From Mucilaginibacter aurantiaciroseus (GTDB lineage: Bacteria; Bacteroidota; Bacteroidia; Sphingobacteriales; Sphingobacteriaceae), in the NCBI RefSeq assembly GCF_024055595.1, contig NZ_JAMXOF010000001.1:1364001-1428000 (forward strand): a stretch of 64,000 nt of DNA, given 5' to 3'. Numbering within the stretch: the stretch's first letter is position 1; each line of letters opens with the position of its first letter. The position numbers were made by a program, and so were the translations under genes. Of this stretch, positions 51,868 through 60,893 are shown one piece after another. The notes beneath the pieces are model-generated. The model did no database searches and had not been told where the DNA came from. It saw nothing but the letters and a program-made list of their open reading frames with translations.

Positions 51868-54267
51868 ATGGCTAAAAATTTACTCATAGTTGAATCACCG
51901 GCGAAAGCTAAAACCATTGAAGGTTACTTGGGCAAGGACTTTACCGTAAAATCAAGTTACGGGCATATCCGCGACCTGGTGAAGTCTGAAGATGCCATTG
52001 ATATCAACAACAACTTCAGTCAGCGATACGAAGTACCTGCCGATAAGAAGCACATAGTGAGCGAATTAAAGAAATTAGCTAAAGAGGCAGACATTGTATG
52101 GCTCGCGTCCGATGAAGACCGAGAGGGAGAGGCCATATCATGGCATTTGTTTGAAACTTTAGGATTAAAAGAGCCCGATACCCGCCGTATTGTTTTCCAT
52201 GAGATCACAAAACCGGCTATTATGAAGGCCATTGAAAATCCTCGTAAAATAGATTATAACCTGGTAAATGCCCAACAAGCCCGCCGCGTTTTAGACCGTT
52301 TGGTAGGTTTTGAGCTTTCGCCCGTGTTATGGAAAAAGGTTAAACCGTCACTTTCCGCCGGCCGTGTACAGTCGGTAGCCGTAAGGTTGATTGTTGACCG
52401 CGAACGCGAGGTAAATAAATTTACTGCCGAGGCCGCTTTTAAAATTGTAGCCTTATTTGGTAAAGGCCGTGATGCTTTTAAAGCTGAACTGCCCGAGCGT
52501 TTTACCAAGCAGGAAGATGCAGAGAAGTTTTTACAGGATTGTATACAAGCCATCTTCGAGATTAAATCTTTAGAGACCAGGCCAACCAAACGTTCACCTG
52601 CCGCGCCATTCACTACATCTACCCTACAACAGGAAGCCAGCCGTAAGTTGGGTTATTCTGTGGCGCGTACGATGCAGGTTGCGCAACGTTTATACGAATC
52701 TGGTTACATTACCTATATGCGTACCGATTCATTAAACCTGAGCGATACCGCTTTGAACGCCGCGCAACAGGAGATCACATCTGCTTATGGTGATAAATAC
52801 CATCAGCACCGTAAATATAAAACTAAGAACGCCAGCGCACAGGAGGCTCACGAGGCCATTCGCCCTACGTACTTTAATAACCATACTATTGACGGTGAAA
52901 GTAACGAGAAGCGCCTATATGAGCTGATCTGGAAACGTGCCATAGCATCGCAAATGAGCGAAGCACAGTTTGAAAAAACCGTTGCCAAGATCAGTATCTC
53001 AACCCGGAAAGAAGACCTGGTTGCTAATGGTGAAGTAATGAAGTTTGATGGATTCCTAAAAGTTTACCTGGAAAGCAGCGACGAAGACGAAGACAACCAA
53101 ACCGCAGATGGCGAGAACGCCATATTGCCACCACTAACCAAAGGCCAGAAACTGGATCTGCAGGAACTATCGGCTACTGAAAGGTATTCGCGCCCCCCTG
53201 CACGTTACACCGAGGCAAGTTTGGTGAAAAAATTAGAAGAATTAGGTATAGGCCGACCGTCGACCTACGCCCCTACCATATCTACCATACAAAACCGCGG
53301 TTACGTAGTTAAGGAAGAACGTGAAGGCCGTCAGCGTAACTTCCGTGTGTTGACGCTAAAAGGCGATAACATCAGTAAGGAAACTAAAACGGAAAATACC
53401 GGTGCCGAGCGTAATAAACTGTTCCCTACCGATATTGGCGCAGTAGTGAACGACTTTTTGGTGCAGCATTTTAAAGGTATTGTTGATTTTAACTTTACCG
53501 CCGGTGTTGAGAAACAATTTGATGAGATTGCCCAGGGATTACAGGACTGGACAAAAATGATCCGTACGTTTTATGACCCGTTCCACAAGGATGTACAAAA
53601 CACAATTGAAACGGCAGATAAAGCCACTGGCGAACGCGAATTAGGCGTACACCCAGAGAGCGGCAAAAAAATGTCGGTACGGATTGGGCGTTACGGCCCG
53701 TTTGTGCAGGTTGGCGAAAACCCAAGCGACGAAAGTGAAGAAAAACCTTTGTACGCAAGCTTGCGCACAGGTCAAAGTATAGAAACCATCAGCCTGGAAG
53801 AAGCGCTTGAACTTTTCAAGTTACCAAAGATTCTGGGCGATTACGAAGGCAAAGTGATGAAGGTAGCTATAGGTCGTTTTGGCCCGTATATTAGCCATAA
53901 CAGCGCGTTTGTATCGGTACCGAAAGAAATTGACCCGCTTGACGTTACCGAAGAGCAGGCTATTGAACTGATAGAAGCCAAACGTAAAAAAGATGCAGAA
54001 AGGTTGATTAAGTCGTTCCCTGAGGATGAAACCGTAAAAGTTTTGAACGGGCGTTGGGGACCATATATTGAATTTGGCAAACTAAACGTTAAAATACCTA
54101 AAGACATTACCGACCCAACCACGCTTACCTATGAGCAGTGCAAGGCTTTGGCCGATGCCATGCCTAAGGATGCTAAAAAGGGGCGTTTCGGTAAAGCTGC
54201 GCCGGCTGCTAAGCCCGCGGCTAAAAAAGCCCCGGCCAAGAAAAAAACTGTAGCTAAGAAAAAATAA
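51868..54267 (+). CDS. topA: DNA topoisomerase I
   Basis: A 799-residue type IA enzyme relaxing negative supercoils. NLLIVESPAKAKTIEGYLG begins the TOPRIM domain, and WLASDEDREGEAISWHL is its acidic centre. GYITYMRTDSLNLS has the active-site Tyr. Instead of zinc fingers the C-terminal part has several topoisomerase C-terminal repeats (MSVRIGRYGPFVQVG, KVAIGRFGPYISH, KVLNGRWGPYIEFG). It ends in a basic Ala/Lys tail (KKAPAKKKTVAKKK) resembling histone H1 tails, which probably adds DNA contact. Confidence 0.95.
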   Translation: MAKNLLIVESPAKAKTIEGYLGKDFTVKSSYGHIRDLVKSEDAIDINNNFSQRYEVPADKKHIVSELKKLAKEADIVWLASDEDREGEAISWHLFETLGLKEPDTRRIVFHEITKPAIMKAIENPRKIDYNLVNAQQARRVLDRLVGFELSPVLWKKVKPSLSAGRVQSVAVRLIVDREREVNKFTAEAAFKIVALFGKGRDAFKAELPERFTKQEDAEKFLQDCIQAIFEIKSLETRPTKRSPAAPFTTSTLQQEASRKLGYSVARTMQVAQRLYESGYITYMRTDSLNLSDTALNAAQQEITSAYGDKYHQHRKYKTKNASAQEAHEAIRPTYFNNHTIDGESNEKRLYELIWKRAIASQMSEAQFEKTVAKISISTRKEDLVANGEVMKFDGFLKVYLESSDEDEDNQTADGENAILPPLTKGQKLDLQELSATERYSRPPARYTEASLVKKLEELGIGRPSTYAPTISTIQNRGYVVKEEREGRQRNFRVLTLKGDNISKETKTENTGAERNKLFPTDIGAVVNDFLVQHFKGIVDFNFTAGVEKQFDEIAQGLQDWTKMIRTFYDPFHKDVQNTIETADKATGERELGVHPESGKKMSVRIGRYGPFVQVGENPSDESEEKPLYASLRTGQSIETISLEEALELFKLPKILGDYEGKVMKVAIGRFGPYISHNSAFVSVPKEIDPLDVTEEQAIELIEAKRKKDAERLIKSFPEDETVKVLNGRWGPYIEFGKLNVKIPKDITDPTTLTYEQCKALADAMPKDAKKGRFGKAAPAAKPAAKKAPAKKKTVAKKK

Positions 54268-54355
54268 GTAATTGGTTGATTGAGTGATTGGAAAGTGGTT
54301 AGATATTTGAGAACTATTCACAACTCACTTAATCAACCACTCATCATAATACAAA

Positions 54356-54760
54356 ATGATAAAAGATCTTCCTCCTAACGTGGTAAAAGAAATAGCGGTT
54401 GCGGTTGCCCTTGAAGGCGAAAATCCTGAAAGTAAAATCTGGTATGTGTACCTTATTAATCTTAAAAAGGTGCCGTTAGAGAATGTGCTGATAACCTCGA
54501 AAGGTTATGGCGAAAAGGATGGCGAATTGGTTAAAACTTCTGTACTCCGCCATTCGTTCCCAATTATAGAAGCCAACTCTTTTAAGCTTATTGAACCGAT
54601 AGACGAACAGACTTTTGGACTAAACAATGAGTACTGGTTAAGCTATTATATCGGCCGTGAGATCTTCGATAAAAAGTTCATTTTTTTGCCGGAAAGTATT
54701 GTAGATGATAACTTTATTAAATTACCCGTGGTGAACAAACCGGGAGTAATGATCCTTTAA
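54356..54760 (+). CDS. Conserved small protein of unknown function
   Basis: A 134-residue protein without signal peptide or membrane segments. Its sequence is beta-rich and acidic (KIWYVYLINLKKVPLENVLI, then LNNEYWLSYYIGREIFDKKF). I recognise it as a type found across Bacteroidota but not as a named family with a function. It starts 88 bases after topA, whose gap contains a GGTTGATTGAGTG / CACTTAATCAACC inverted pair. Its stop overlaps the convergent FGGY kinase by 4 bases. Confidence 0.7.
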   Translation: MIKDLPPNVVKEIAVAVALEGENPESKIWYVYLINLKKVPLENVLITSKGYGEKDGELVKTSVLRHSFPIIEANSFKLIEPIDEQTFGLNNEYWLSYYIGREIFDKKFIFLPESIVDDNFIKLPVVNKPGVMIL

Positions 54761-56250
54761 TTATTTAGATCATAAAGTTGATGTACGGATGATTTTAAGT
54801 CGCTGTACAGCTTTTTATATATCGGGAAGATCTTACTGTAGATAACATGCGCTTCTGCGTTAGGTTCAATCTCAACCCTATCTTGCGCCTCTTTATTTAT
54901 AACAGGGCTTATGTCAATCCCCAAAGCCTCCATCGCTAAATAAATCGCCCCTACGGATGATGAATCTCCTCCTTGTAGCAGCACCAGTTTTTTACCGGTA
55001 ATATCTGCCAGTATCTGCACCCAGGTTGCCGATGTGATAAACCCACCACTTATCACAATCTCTTTAATGGGCTCTTCCGGGTTTTCAACCGCGTTAAGTA
55101 CATCATTTAGTGCGAAGCAAACCCCTTCTAGGGCAGCCCTTAAAAAGTGTTGCTGCTGATGCTTAATGTTAATATTTATGAACGCCCCCGAGCTTTTGGC
55201 ATCCCAAACAGGCGCACGTTCGCCATACAGGTAGGGTAAAAAGACCAGCCCCTCGCTGCCGGGCTTTACAGTATCTATAGTTTTAAAAAGGTATTTATAG
55301 TTCTCATCAGATACATGCTCCAGTTTCAGGAAATCTTTCAGCAGCCAGTCTACCGCCGCCCCTCCGTTGTTGACCGCACCACCGCAGATGAAGATATCGG
55401 CGTTAAGCAGGTAATTAAAGGTCATCGCCTTATAATTATAAACCGGGGCCTTGCTACCCACCCTAACCGCACCGCTGGTACCAATAGTTAACGCCCCTAT
55501 CCCGGGCCTAACGGCATTGCCACCAAGGTTTGCACAGCAACCATCGCTGGCGCCGATAATAAACGCGGTCTGAGTATCGATGCCCGGCAGGTTATCTACG
55601 GTAGCAACATATCGTTTATGATCGGTATTAACAGGCGTTGATAGTTTAGCAGAACTGATGCCGGCCAAATCAAGCGCTTTATCGTACCATTTCAATTGCA
55701 GCACATCAAACATCCCCATGGCGGATGCTATGGAATAATCTACTTCAAAAACATCAAATAATTTAAACCAAACGTATTCTTTTATGGATATAAACTTAAA
55801 AGCCTTGTTAAAAAATTCTTTGTCATTTTCGCGTAACCACATCAATTTGAACAATGGCGACATGGCGTAAATAGCTGTACCGGTATGCTTATACAAGTCC
55901 TCACCATTGGCATTGTCCCGTATCTTTTGCGCTATGTCCCCACTACGCGCATCAGACCATAGCATGGCATCGGTCAGGGCATTTCCCTGCTCATCAACAG
56001 GCATAATGCTGTGCATTGCACTACTAAAACTTATAGCGGCAGGCGGAACGTTTAAATTGGTGGTTATTTTGTTGATACAATTGATAAAAGCTCGCCAGAT
56101 CAGGTCGGGATTTTGCTCGCTGTAGCCGGGTTGTGGGTTGCTTGTTGGGTAGTAACTTTGTGCAGTAGCAAGTGTATTACCAAGGGCATCCATAGCTACC
56201 GCTTTGGTACTACCTGTGCCTAAATCTATTCCAACAAAATATTTTTGCAT
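54757..56250 (-). CDS. FGGY-family carbohydrate kinase, probably gluconokinase
   Basis: A 497-residue kinase. FVGIDLGTGSTKAVAMDALG is the phosphate-binding start, SSAMHSIMPVD the substrate loop, IGASDGCCANLGGNAVRPG the second FGGY signature region, and EIVISGGFITSATWVQILAD the adenosine motif. The overall pattern is closest to gluconate kinases of the FGGY type, with xylulokinase as an alternative. Gluconate would become 6-phosphogluconate. A secreted gluconolactonase-like protein lies at 763, but no gluconate transporter is present. It is divergent from the exopolysaccharide operon. Confidence 0.8.
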   Translation of the reverse strand: MQKYFVGIDLGTGSTKAVAMDALGNTLATAQSYYPTSNPQPGYSEQNPDLIWRAFINCINKITTNLNVPPAAISFSSAMHSIMPVDEQGNALTDAMLWSDARSGDIAQKIRDNANGEDLYKHTGTAIYAMSPLFKLMWLRENDKEFFNKAFKFISIKEYVWFKLFDVFEVDYSIASAMGMFDVLQLKWYDKALDLAGISSAKLSTPVNTDHKRYVATVDNLPGIDTQTAFIIGASDGCCANLGGNAVRPGIGALTIGTSGAVRVGSKAPVYNYKAMTFNYLLNADIFICGGAVNNGGAAVDWLLKDFLKLEHVSDENYKYLFKTIDTVKPGSEGLVFLPYLYGERAPVWDAKSSGAFININIKHQQQHFLRAALEGVCFALNDVLNAVENPEEPIKEIVISGGFITSATWVQILADITGKKLVLLQGGDSSSVGAIYLAMEALGIDISPVINKEAQDRVEIEPNAEAHVIYSKIFPIYKKLYSDLKSSVHQLYDLNN

Positions 56251-56320
56251 ACACTTGAAACCTATTTAAAACTGGTGCGTAAACTTAGCAGAAGATATTG
56301 GAAAATTAATCCACATTGGC

Positions 56321-56340
56321 AGTATTTGTCAACAAATACT
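56321..56340. promoter_or_regulatory. Inverted repeat, candidate operator
   Basis: AGTATTTG-TCAA-CAAATACT: perfect 8-base arms with a 4-base spacer between the divergent FGGY kinase and response regulator genes. It is closer to the kinase start (about 70 bases). The binding protein is unknown. Confidence 0.45.
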
Positions 56341-56544
56341 ACCCGAATTGGGGAAATTAATTCGGTATCAATTTTTTTAACCTACTTTTAAATAAAAATC
56401 TGATTCATTAAAATCAACGTAGTTAGCTGTTATATAAATATTTGATCCGTTTTACAACTGCAAGGGGTATAATTGGCATGATATTTTTTATTGTATTTTA
56501 ATATTAAAATGTCATATTTATAACTGAAACCACGATTAATCGGC

Positions 56545-56934
56545 ATGAAAAAAACTTTACTGATTGTTGATGACGATTTGAGTATTTTAAAACTGCTCAA
56601 CTTTATATTATCTAAAGAATACGATATTGTTGTTAAAAACAACGGTATTGAAGCCTTTAGCTGGTTGGAAGATGGCAACATGCCCAAACTCATAATTTCT
56701 GATCTGCAGATGCCTTATTTTGATGGACAATCTTTCCTGAAAAATGTTAAAATAAGCGGTTTTTACCGCCACATTCCTGTTATTATGCTTTCGGCAGCCC
56801 ATGACCTTGACGAGCAGGTTGCCAACATGCCGTTTAAGGTTGATGCTTACATGCACAAGCCTTTTAACCCTACCAGCCTAAAAACCGCTATTAACCAAGC
56901 CCTAAAAGTTTATGACGAACAAGACAGCAACTGA
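56545..56934 (+). CDS. Single-domain response regulator
   Basis: A 129-residue CheY-like receiver without an output domain. The acidic pocket is Asp9-Asp11 (LIVDDDLS), the phosphate acceptor Asp53 (IISDLQMP), the switch Ser83 (VIMLSA) and Lys105 (MHKPF). All key residues are present, so it can be phosphorylated. No histidine kinase is in the window. It is first in the exopolysaccharide operon and overlaps the sugar transferase gene by 23 bases, so it probably tunes that pathway by protein contact. Confidence 0.92.
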   Translation: MKKTLLIVDDDLSILKLLNFILSKEYDIVVKNNGIEAFSWLEDGNMPKLIISDLQMPYFDGQSFLKNVKISGFYRHIPVIMLSAAHDLDEQVANMPFKVDAYMHKPFNPTSLKTAINQALKVYDEQDSN

Positions 56935-58003
56935 TTGGAACGAAAATTCTCATTCCCAGATCAGGATTGCATACGCCGGTTTGGAATTGAAGGACTTGAT
57001 TGCTAACGACCTGGCAAACTTTTCGATAGCTTTTAACGACACCCTCCAGGATCTTGAGAATTACATGGGCGACCAATCCATATTAACCATACCCGATATT
57101 ATTTTGGTAGAGGTTGATAAGGACGAGCAATGCTTTGAATTGGTTAACCGCCTTCGTCAAAACTTTTTGATGAACGGTTTGATCATCGTAATGCTATCTA
57201 CCCGTAAGGATAAAAAATTGGTGCAAAAAGCGATGCAAATGAAACTGCATGATTTTTACACCTACCCCTTCGCTACATCAGACCTTCGCGAACGCCTAAA
57301 TTTCCTGGTAAAGTTTAAGCTGATAAAACCACGTTTGCAAGAGTTATCTATAAAAGTTGATACCACCTATAAGATGCCATTTGGCAAGCGCTTTATTGAC
57401 CTTGCCATAGCGGGCGGCATGTTCGTTTGCCTTATCCCGGTTATGGCAGCCGTTGCTATTGCGATAAAGCTCGATTCGAAAGGGCCCGTATTTTATAAGA
57501 GTAAACGTGTGGGTACCGGCTACAAGATTTTCGATTTTTATAAATTTCGCAGTATGCGTACTGATGCCGACCAACTTTTAGCGCAAATGGCTGTTACAGA
57601 TAACCAGTATGCAGCAGAAGAAGATGGTGCATCAAAATCGGCGTTCGTAAAAATCAAGAACGACCCGCGCATAACCAAATTGGGTAGTTTCTTAAGAGGT
57701 AGTAGTTTAGATGAATTGCCACAGCTGTTTAACATTATCAGGGGCGATATGTCTGTAGTGGGTAACAGGCCTTTACCGGTTTACGAAGCCGAGATGCTAA
57801 CATCAAACGAATGGTCGATGCGCTTTTTAGGCCCTGCAGGTTTAACAGGTTTGTGGCAGATAAGCAAACGCGGAAAAGAAGATATGAGTGAGCGGGAGCG
57901 TAAAAAACTTGATAATTTTTACGCTCAGAAGTACTCGTTATGGCTCGATTTAAAGATCATTATAGGCACGGTGCCTGCCTTGTTCCAAAAAGAGAAAGTT
58001 TAA
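56912..58003 (+). CDS. Sugar transferase with degenerate N-terminal receiver domain
   Basis: A 363-residue protein. Residues about 16-130 follow the receiver pattern (IRIAYAGLELKDLI, PDIILVEVDKDE, LIIVMLSTRKD, FYTYPF). Glu67 stands at the phosphate-acceptor place and Tyr118 in place of Lys, so it cannot be phosphorylated normally. Residues about 155-360 are a bacterial sugar transferase: a membrane hairpin (DLAIAGGMFVCLIPVMAAVA), then GPVFYKSKRVG, YKFRSMRTDA, SLDELPQLFNIIRGDMS and GPAGLTGLWQ. It would place the first sugar phosphate on undecaprenyl phosphate. It lacks the four extra N-terminal membrane helices of WcaJ. Confidence 0.9.
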   Translation: MTNKTATDWNENSHSQIRIAYAGLELKDLIANDLANFSIAFNDTLQDLENYMGDQSILTIPDIILVEVDKDEQCFELVNRLRQNFLMNGLIIVMLSTRKDKKLVQKAMQMKLHDFYTYPFATSDLRERLNFLVKFKLIKPRLQELSIKVDTTYKMPFGKRFIDLAIAGGMFVCLIPVMAAVAIAIKLDSKGPVFYKSKRVGTGYKIFDFYKFRSMRTDADQLLAQMAVTDNQYAAEEDGASKSAFVKIKNDPRITKLGSFLRGSSLDELPQLFNIIRGDMSVVGNRPLPVYEAEMLTSNEWSMRFLGPAGLTGLWQISKRGKEDMSERERKKLDNFYAQKYSLWLDLKIIIGTVPALFQKEKV

Positions 58004-58020
58004 TAAACATCAACACTACC

Positions 58021-58689
58021 TTGAAAAAACTACAAATATTAATACTCCTCTTACTTAGCACAGTTGCTTTGCACGCACAGGAAAGCTTTGTTAATGAGGT
58101 AAACTATCCATACCTTGATAAGCTTATTGCCACCGCAAAAAAGAACTACCCCGAGGTAAAAGTACGACAGGCACAAATAGCCGCTGCCAAGGCAAGCCTT
58201 ACACAATCAAAGGTATTATGGCTGGATGCGATAACAGCATCGTACATATATAGTCCAAAAAATTCATTGAATGTTGTAAACCCAACATTTTTTAATGGTT
58301 ACCAGATAGGTGTTTCGGTGAATATTGGCCAGTTATTATCTAAACCTTTTGCTACACGTGTGGCAAAAGAGAATGTAAACATCGCCGTGTACCAGCAGCA
58401 AACCTATAACCTAACTGTTGAGGCTACAGTAAAACGCCTTTACTTCCAATATCTTGAAGCACAGGCAGATCTGCGCAACCGTTCAAGGGCGGTTACCGAT
58501 GGCGAAATTGCAGTTAAACAATTAAAATACACGTTTCAGAAAGGTGAGACCACCTTTCACGATTATAACGAATCTTTAACGAGCTTATACAATCAAAATT
58601 CATTTAAAGTACAAAGTGAACTGCTAATGCTAACGGCAAAAGCCAATCTTGAAGAAATGCTGGGTTTTAAATTAGAAGAGGTTAAATAA
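58021..58689 (+). CDS. Short TolC-like outer membrane protein
   Basis: I choose the TTG at 58021, because it gives a signal peptide (MKKLQILILLLLSTVALHAQ); the frame opens earlier inside the sugar transferase gene. The product has about 222 residues. The helical part (IATAKKNYPEVKVRQAQIAAAKASL; VEATVKRLYFQYLEAQADL) matches one OEP repeat of TolC. TolC proteins have two repeats in about 450 residues, so this is a half-length form, possibly working as a higher oligomer or only as a periplasmic adaptor. It stands between the sugar transferase and the Wzz-like gene (3-base gap), which suggests a role in polymer export. Confidence 0.75.
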   Translation: MKKLQILILLLLSTVALHAQESFVNEVNYPYLDKLIATAKKNYPEVKVRQAQIAAAKASLTQSKVLWLDAITASYIYSPKNSLNVVNPTFFNGYQIGVSVNIGQLLSKPFATRVAKENVNIAVYQQQTYNLTVEATVKRLYFQYLEAQADLRNRSRAVTDGEIAVKQLKYTFQKGETTFHDYNESLTSLYNQNSFKVQSELLMLTAKANLEEMLGFKLEEVK

Positions 58690-58692
58690 GGC

Positions 58693-60843
58693 ATGGAGTT
58701 AGGGGACTTTTTAAAACTTTTATGGAAGCACAAGAACCTGCTGATCATTATTCCGCTGGTTACAATCATCGTCTCTTATTTCTTGGTCAAAAACCTGCCA
58801 GATAAATACGTATCAACGGCGCAAATAGCCACGGGTATTGTAGATCAATCGCGCCACCTGCTTGATGCTGACCCTAGCGGCGCTACTAAAGAGCAATCGA
58901 TAGCTCACGAGTTTAGCAACCTAATAGAGATAATGAAACTTAAAACCCTCATTAACCAGGTATCTTACAAACTCATCATCCACGATCTTACTGATAGTGT
59001 ACCTTTTAAACCGCATAGCAAGTTATTTAACAGCATGAATCCTGCCGCGCGTGCACATGCTGTAGAACTGTTCACCAATAAATTTAAAACCATGCAGCCC
59101 TTATCCTACTACAATAAGGATGAACAAGGTTTGAATGAACTGCTGCGTTCGATGAAGTATGATGAGCGATCTTTACGTAAGGACCTCAATATGGTACGTG
59201 CCGAGGATAGCGACTTTATAACAGCAAGCTATGAATCTGATAATCCTCAGTTATCGGCATTTATTGTAAATGTGCTATGTACACAATTTATAGATTATTA
59301 TACCAAAACCGTTAGAAAAAACGAAACGGACGCGGTTAATTACCTGGCCAAATTGCTGGACGAAAAACGCGACACGTTAAACAAAAAAACGGCCGAACTA
59401 AAGGATTATAAAATCAAAAACGGCATTCTAAACCTCGACGAGCAGTCAAAATCACTTTTCGACCAGATCATTGTTTATAACGACCGTAAACAGCAGGCCG
59501 AAAAAGATGTAGCCTCTTACAACGGTGCTATCCAAAAGATAAACAACAGGTTTAAGCCCGGTGATCGCCAATATATTGAAGCTACCATAAGCAAGTATAA
59601 CCAGGATGTATTAAACTCGCAAGATCAACTTCATATACTTACTGACAGGTATGTGCGTAGCGGCTTTAACCCTAAACTTAAACTAGGTATCGATTCGTTA
59701 TCTAACAAGCTTTCAGCCCAAATAAACCAAACGTCGGATAAATACATTATAAACCCTTTAAATGCAAAGGACGATCTTGTTAAACAAAAGCTTACGCTTG
59801 AAGTAACCCGTGATCTGGCCAAATATAGCATACAATCTATAAATCAAGCGGTAAAAGAGCTTAACGCAAGGTTTAATCGCCTTGTACCGTTTGATGCTAC
59901 GGTAAAAACTTACAATTTTGATATTGATATAGCCAGTAAGGAATACTTGGACGTACTGAATAAGTATAACCAAACCAACCTGCAGTCTACCTTCTCTATA
60001 AGGTTGCGCCTTGCAGAACCTGCCACTCCGGATGCTGCCGAGCCCTCTAAAAAAATGTTGCTTATCATCCTGAGTGGTGTTATTGCATTCGCGTTCTGTG
60101 TGATCATCTTATTCGGGATCTTCTTTATGGATGATACCATTAAAGAGCCGGGCGACCTTGTTAAAAGCACCAACCTGCCGCTATTGGGCCACCTGAATAC
60201 CGTAATGGGTTCGCTTGATCTAAAGAAACTTTGGGATGTAGAGCACCGTGATAAAATGCGCTTATTTAAAGAACTTATCCGCTCTATTCGTTTTGAGGTT
60301 GATCAGGAACTGCGCGGCGAAAAAGTATTAGGCGTAACCAGCCTTGCCAACCACGAGGGTAAAACGGTTTTGGCTATCAGTCTGGCTTACTCTTACTCCA
60401 TGATCAATAAAAAGGTATTATTGATTGATGGTAACTTTGATAACCCAACCATCAGCACTACGGTAAGTCCGCGGGTATACCTGGAAGATTACTTTAAGAA
60501 CAATCCCGATAATTACGAAAGCTTTAGTAATACCACCAATGTAATGGGCAACCATGGCGGCGATGTTACCCTTCTTGAAATTAGCGACGAAAACTTCATC
60601 CGTAGCAAGTTTAACGAGTTGAAGATGAAGTATGATATTATCATTATCGAGACGCCGCCACTGTCATCACTTAATAAATCAAAAGAATGGTTATTGTTTG
60701 CCAACAAAGTAGTATCTGTATACGGGGCTAATAAAGGTATTGCCAGATGGCAAAAAGATGATGTAAATTACCTTCGTAACCTGAATGGTAAATTTGCCGG
60801 CTGGGTGTTAAATAAAACCGACCCTAAAAAGGACAGGTTTTAA
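58693..60843 (+). CDS. Wzz/GumC-type polysaccharide co-polymerase with degenerate ATPase domain
   Basis: A 716-residue inner membrane protein. The first membrane segment is LLIIIPLVTIIVSYFLV (about residues 17-33). A long periplasmic coiled-coil region has KRDTLNKKTAELKDYKIKNG, and the second segment is LLIILSGVIAFAFCVIILFG. The cytosolic end from about residue 510 resembles a BY-kinase: VTSLANHEGKTVLAISLA in place of the P-loop, VLLIDGNFDNPT in place of the second Walker motif (usual Asp-Xaa-Arg changed), and IIIETPPL. There is no tyrosine cluster at the C-terminus. It probably sets chain length without working as a tyrosine kinase. Confidence 0.87.
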   Translation: MELGDFLKLLWKHKNLLIIIPLVTIIVSYFLVKNLPDKYVSTAQIATGIVDQSRHLLDADPSGATKEQSIAHEFSNLIEIMKLKTLINQVSYKLIIHDLTDSVPFKPHSKLFNSMNPAARAHAVELFTNKFKTMQPLSYYNKDEQGLNELLRSMKYDERSLRKDLNMVRAEDSDFITASYESDNPQLSAFIVNVLCTQFIDYYTKTVRKNETDAVNYLAKLLDEKRDTLNKKTAELKDYKIKNGILNLDEQSKSLFDQIIVYNDRKQQAEKDVASYNGAIQKINNRFKPGDRQYIEATISKYNQDVLNSQDQLHILTDRYVRSGFNPKLKLGIDSLSNKLSAQINQTSDKYIINPLNAKDDLVKQKLTLEVTRDLAKYSIQSINQAVKELNARFNRLVPFDATVKTYNFDIDIASKEYLDVLNKYNQTNLQSTFSIRLRLAEPATPDAAEPSKKMLLIILSGVIAFAFCVIILFGIFFMDDTIKEPGDLVKSTNLPLLGHLNTVMGSLDLKKLWDVEHRDKMRLFKELIRSIRFEVDQELRGEKVLGVTSLANHEGKTVLAISLAYSYSMINKKVLLIDGNFDNPTISTTVSPRVYLEDYFKNNPDNYESFSNTTNVMGNHGGDVTLLEISDENFIRSKFNELKMKYDIIIIETPPLSSLNKSKEWLLFANKVVSVYGANKGIARWQKDDVNYLRNLNGKFAGWVLNKTDPKKDRF

Positions 60844-60893
60844 TAATAAACCCGACAAAACTTGCCCCTGTAAACCTTTAATTCATTTTACTA

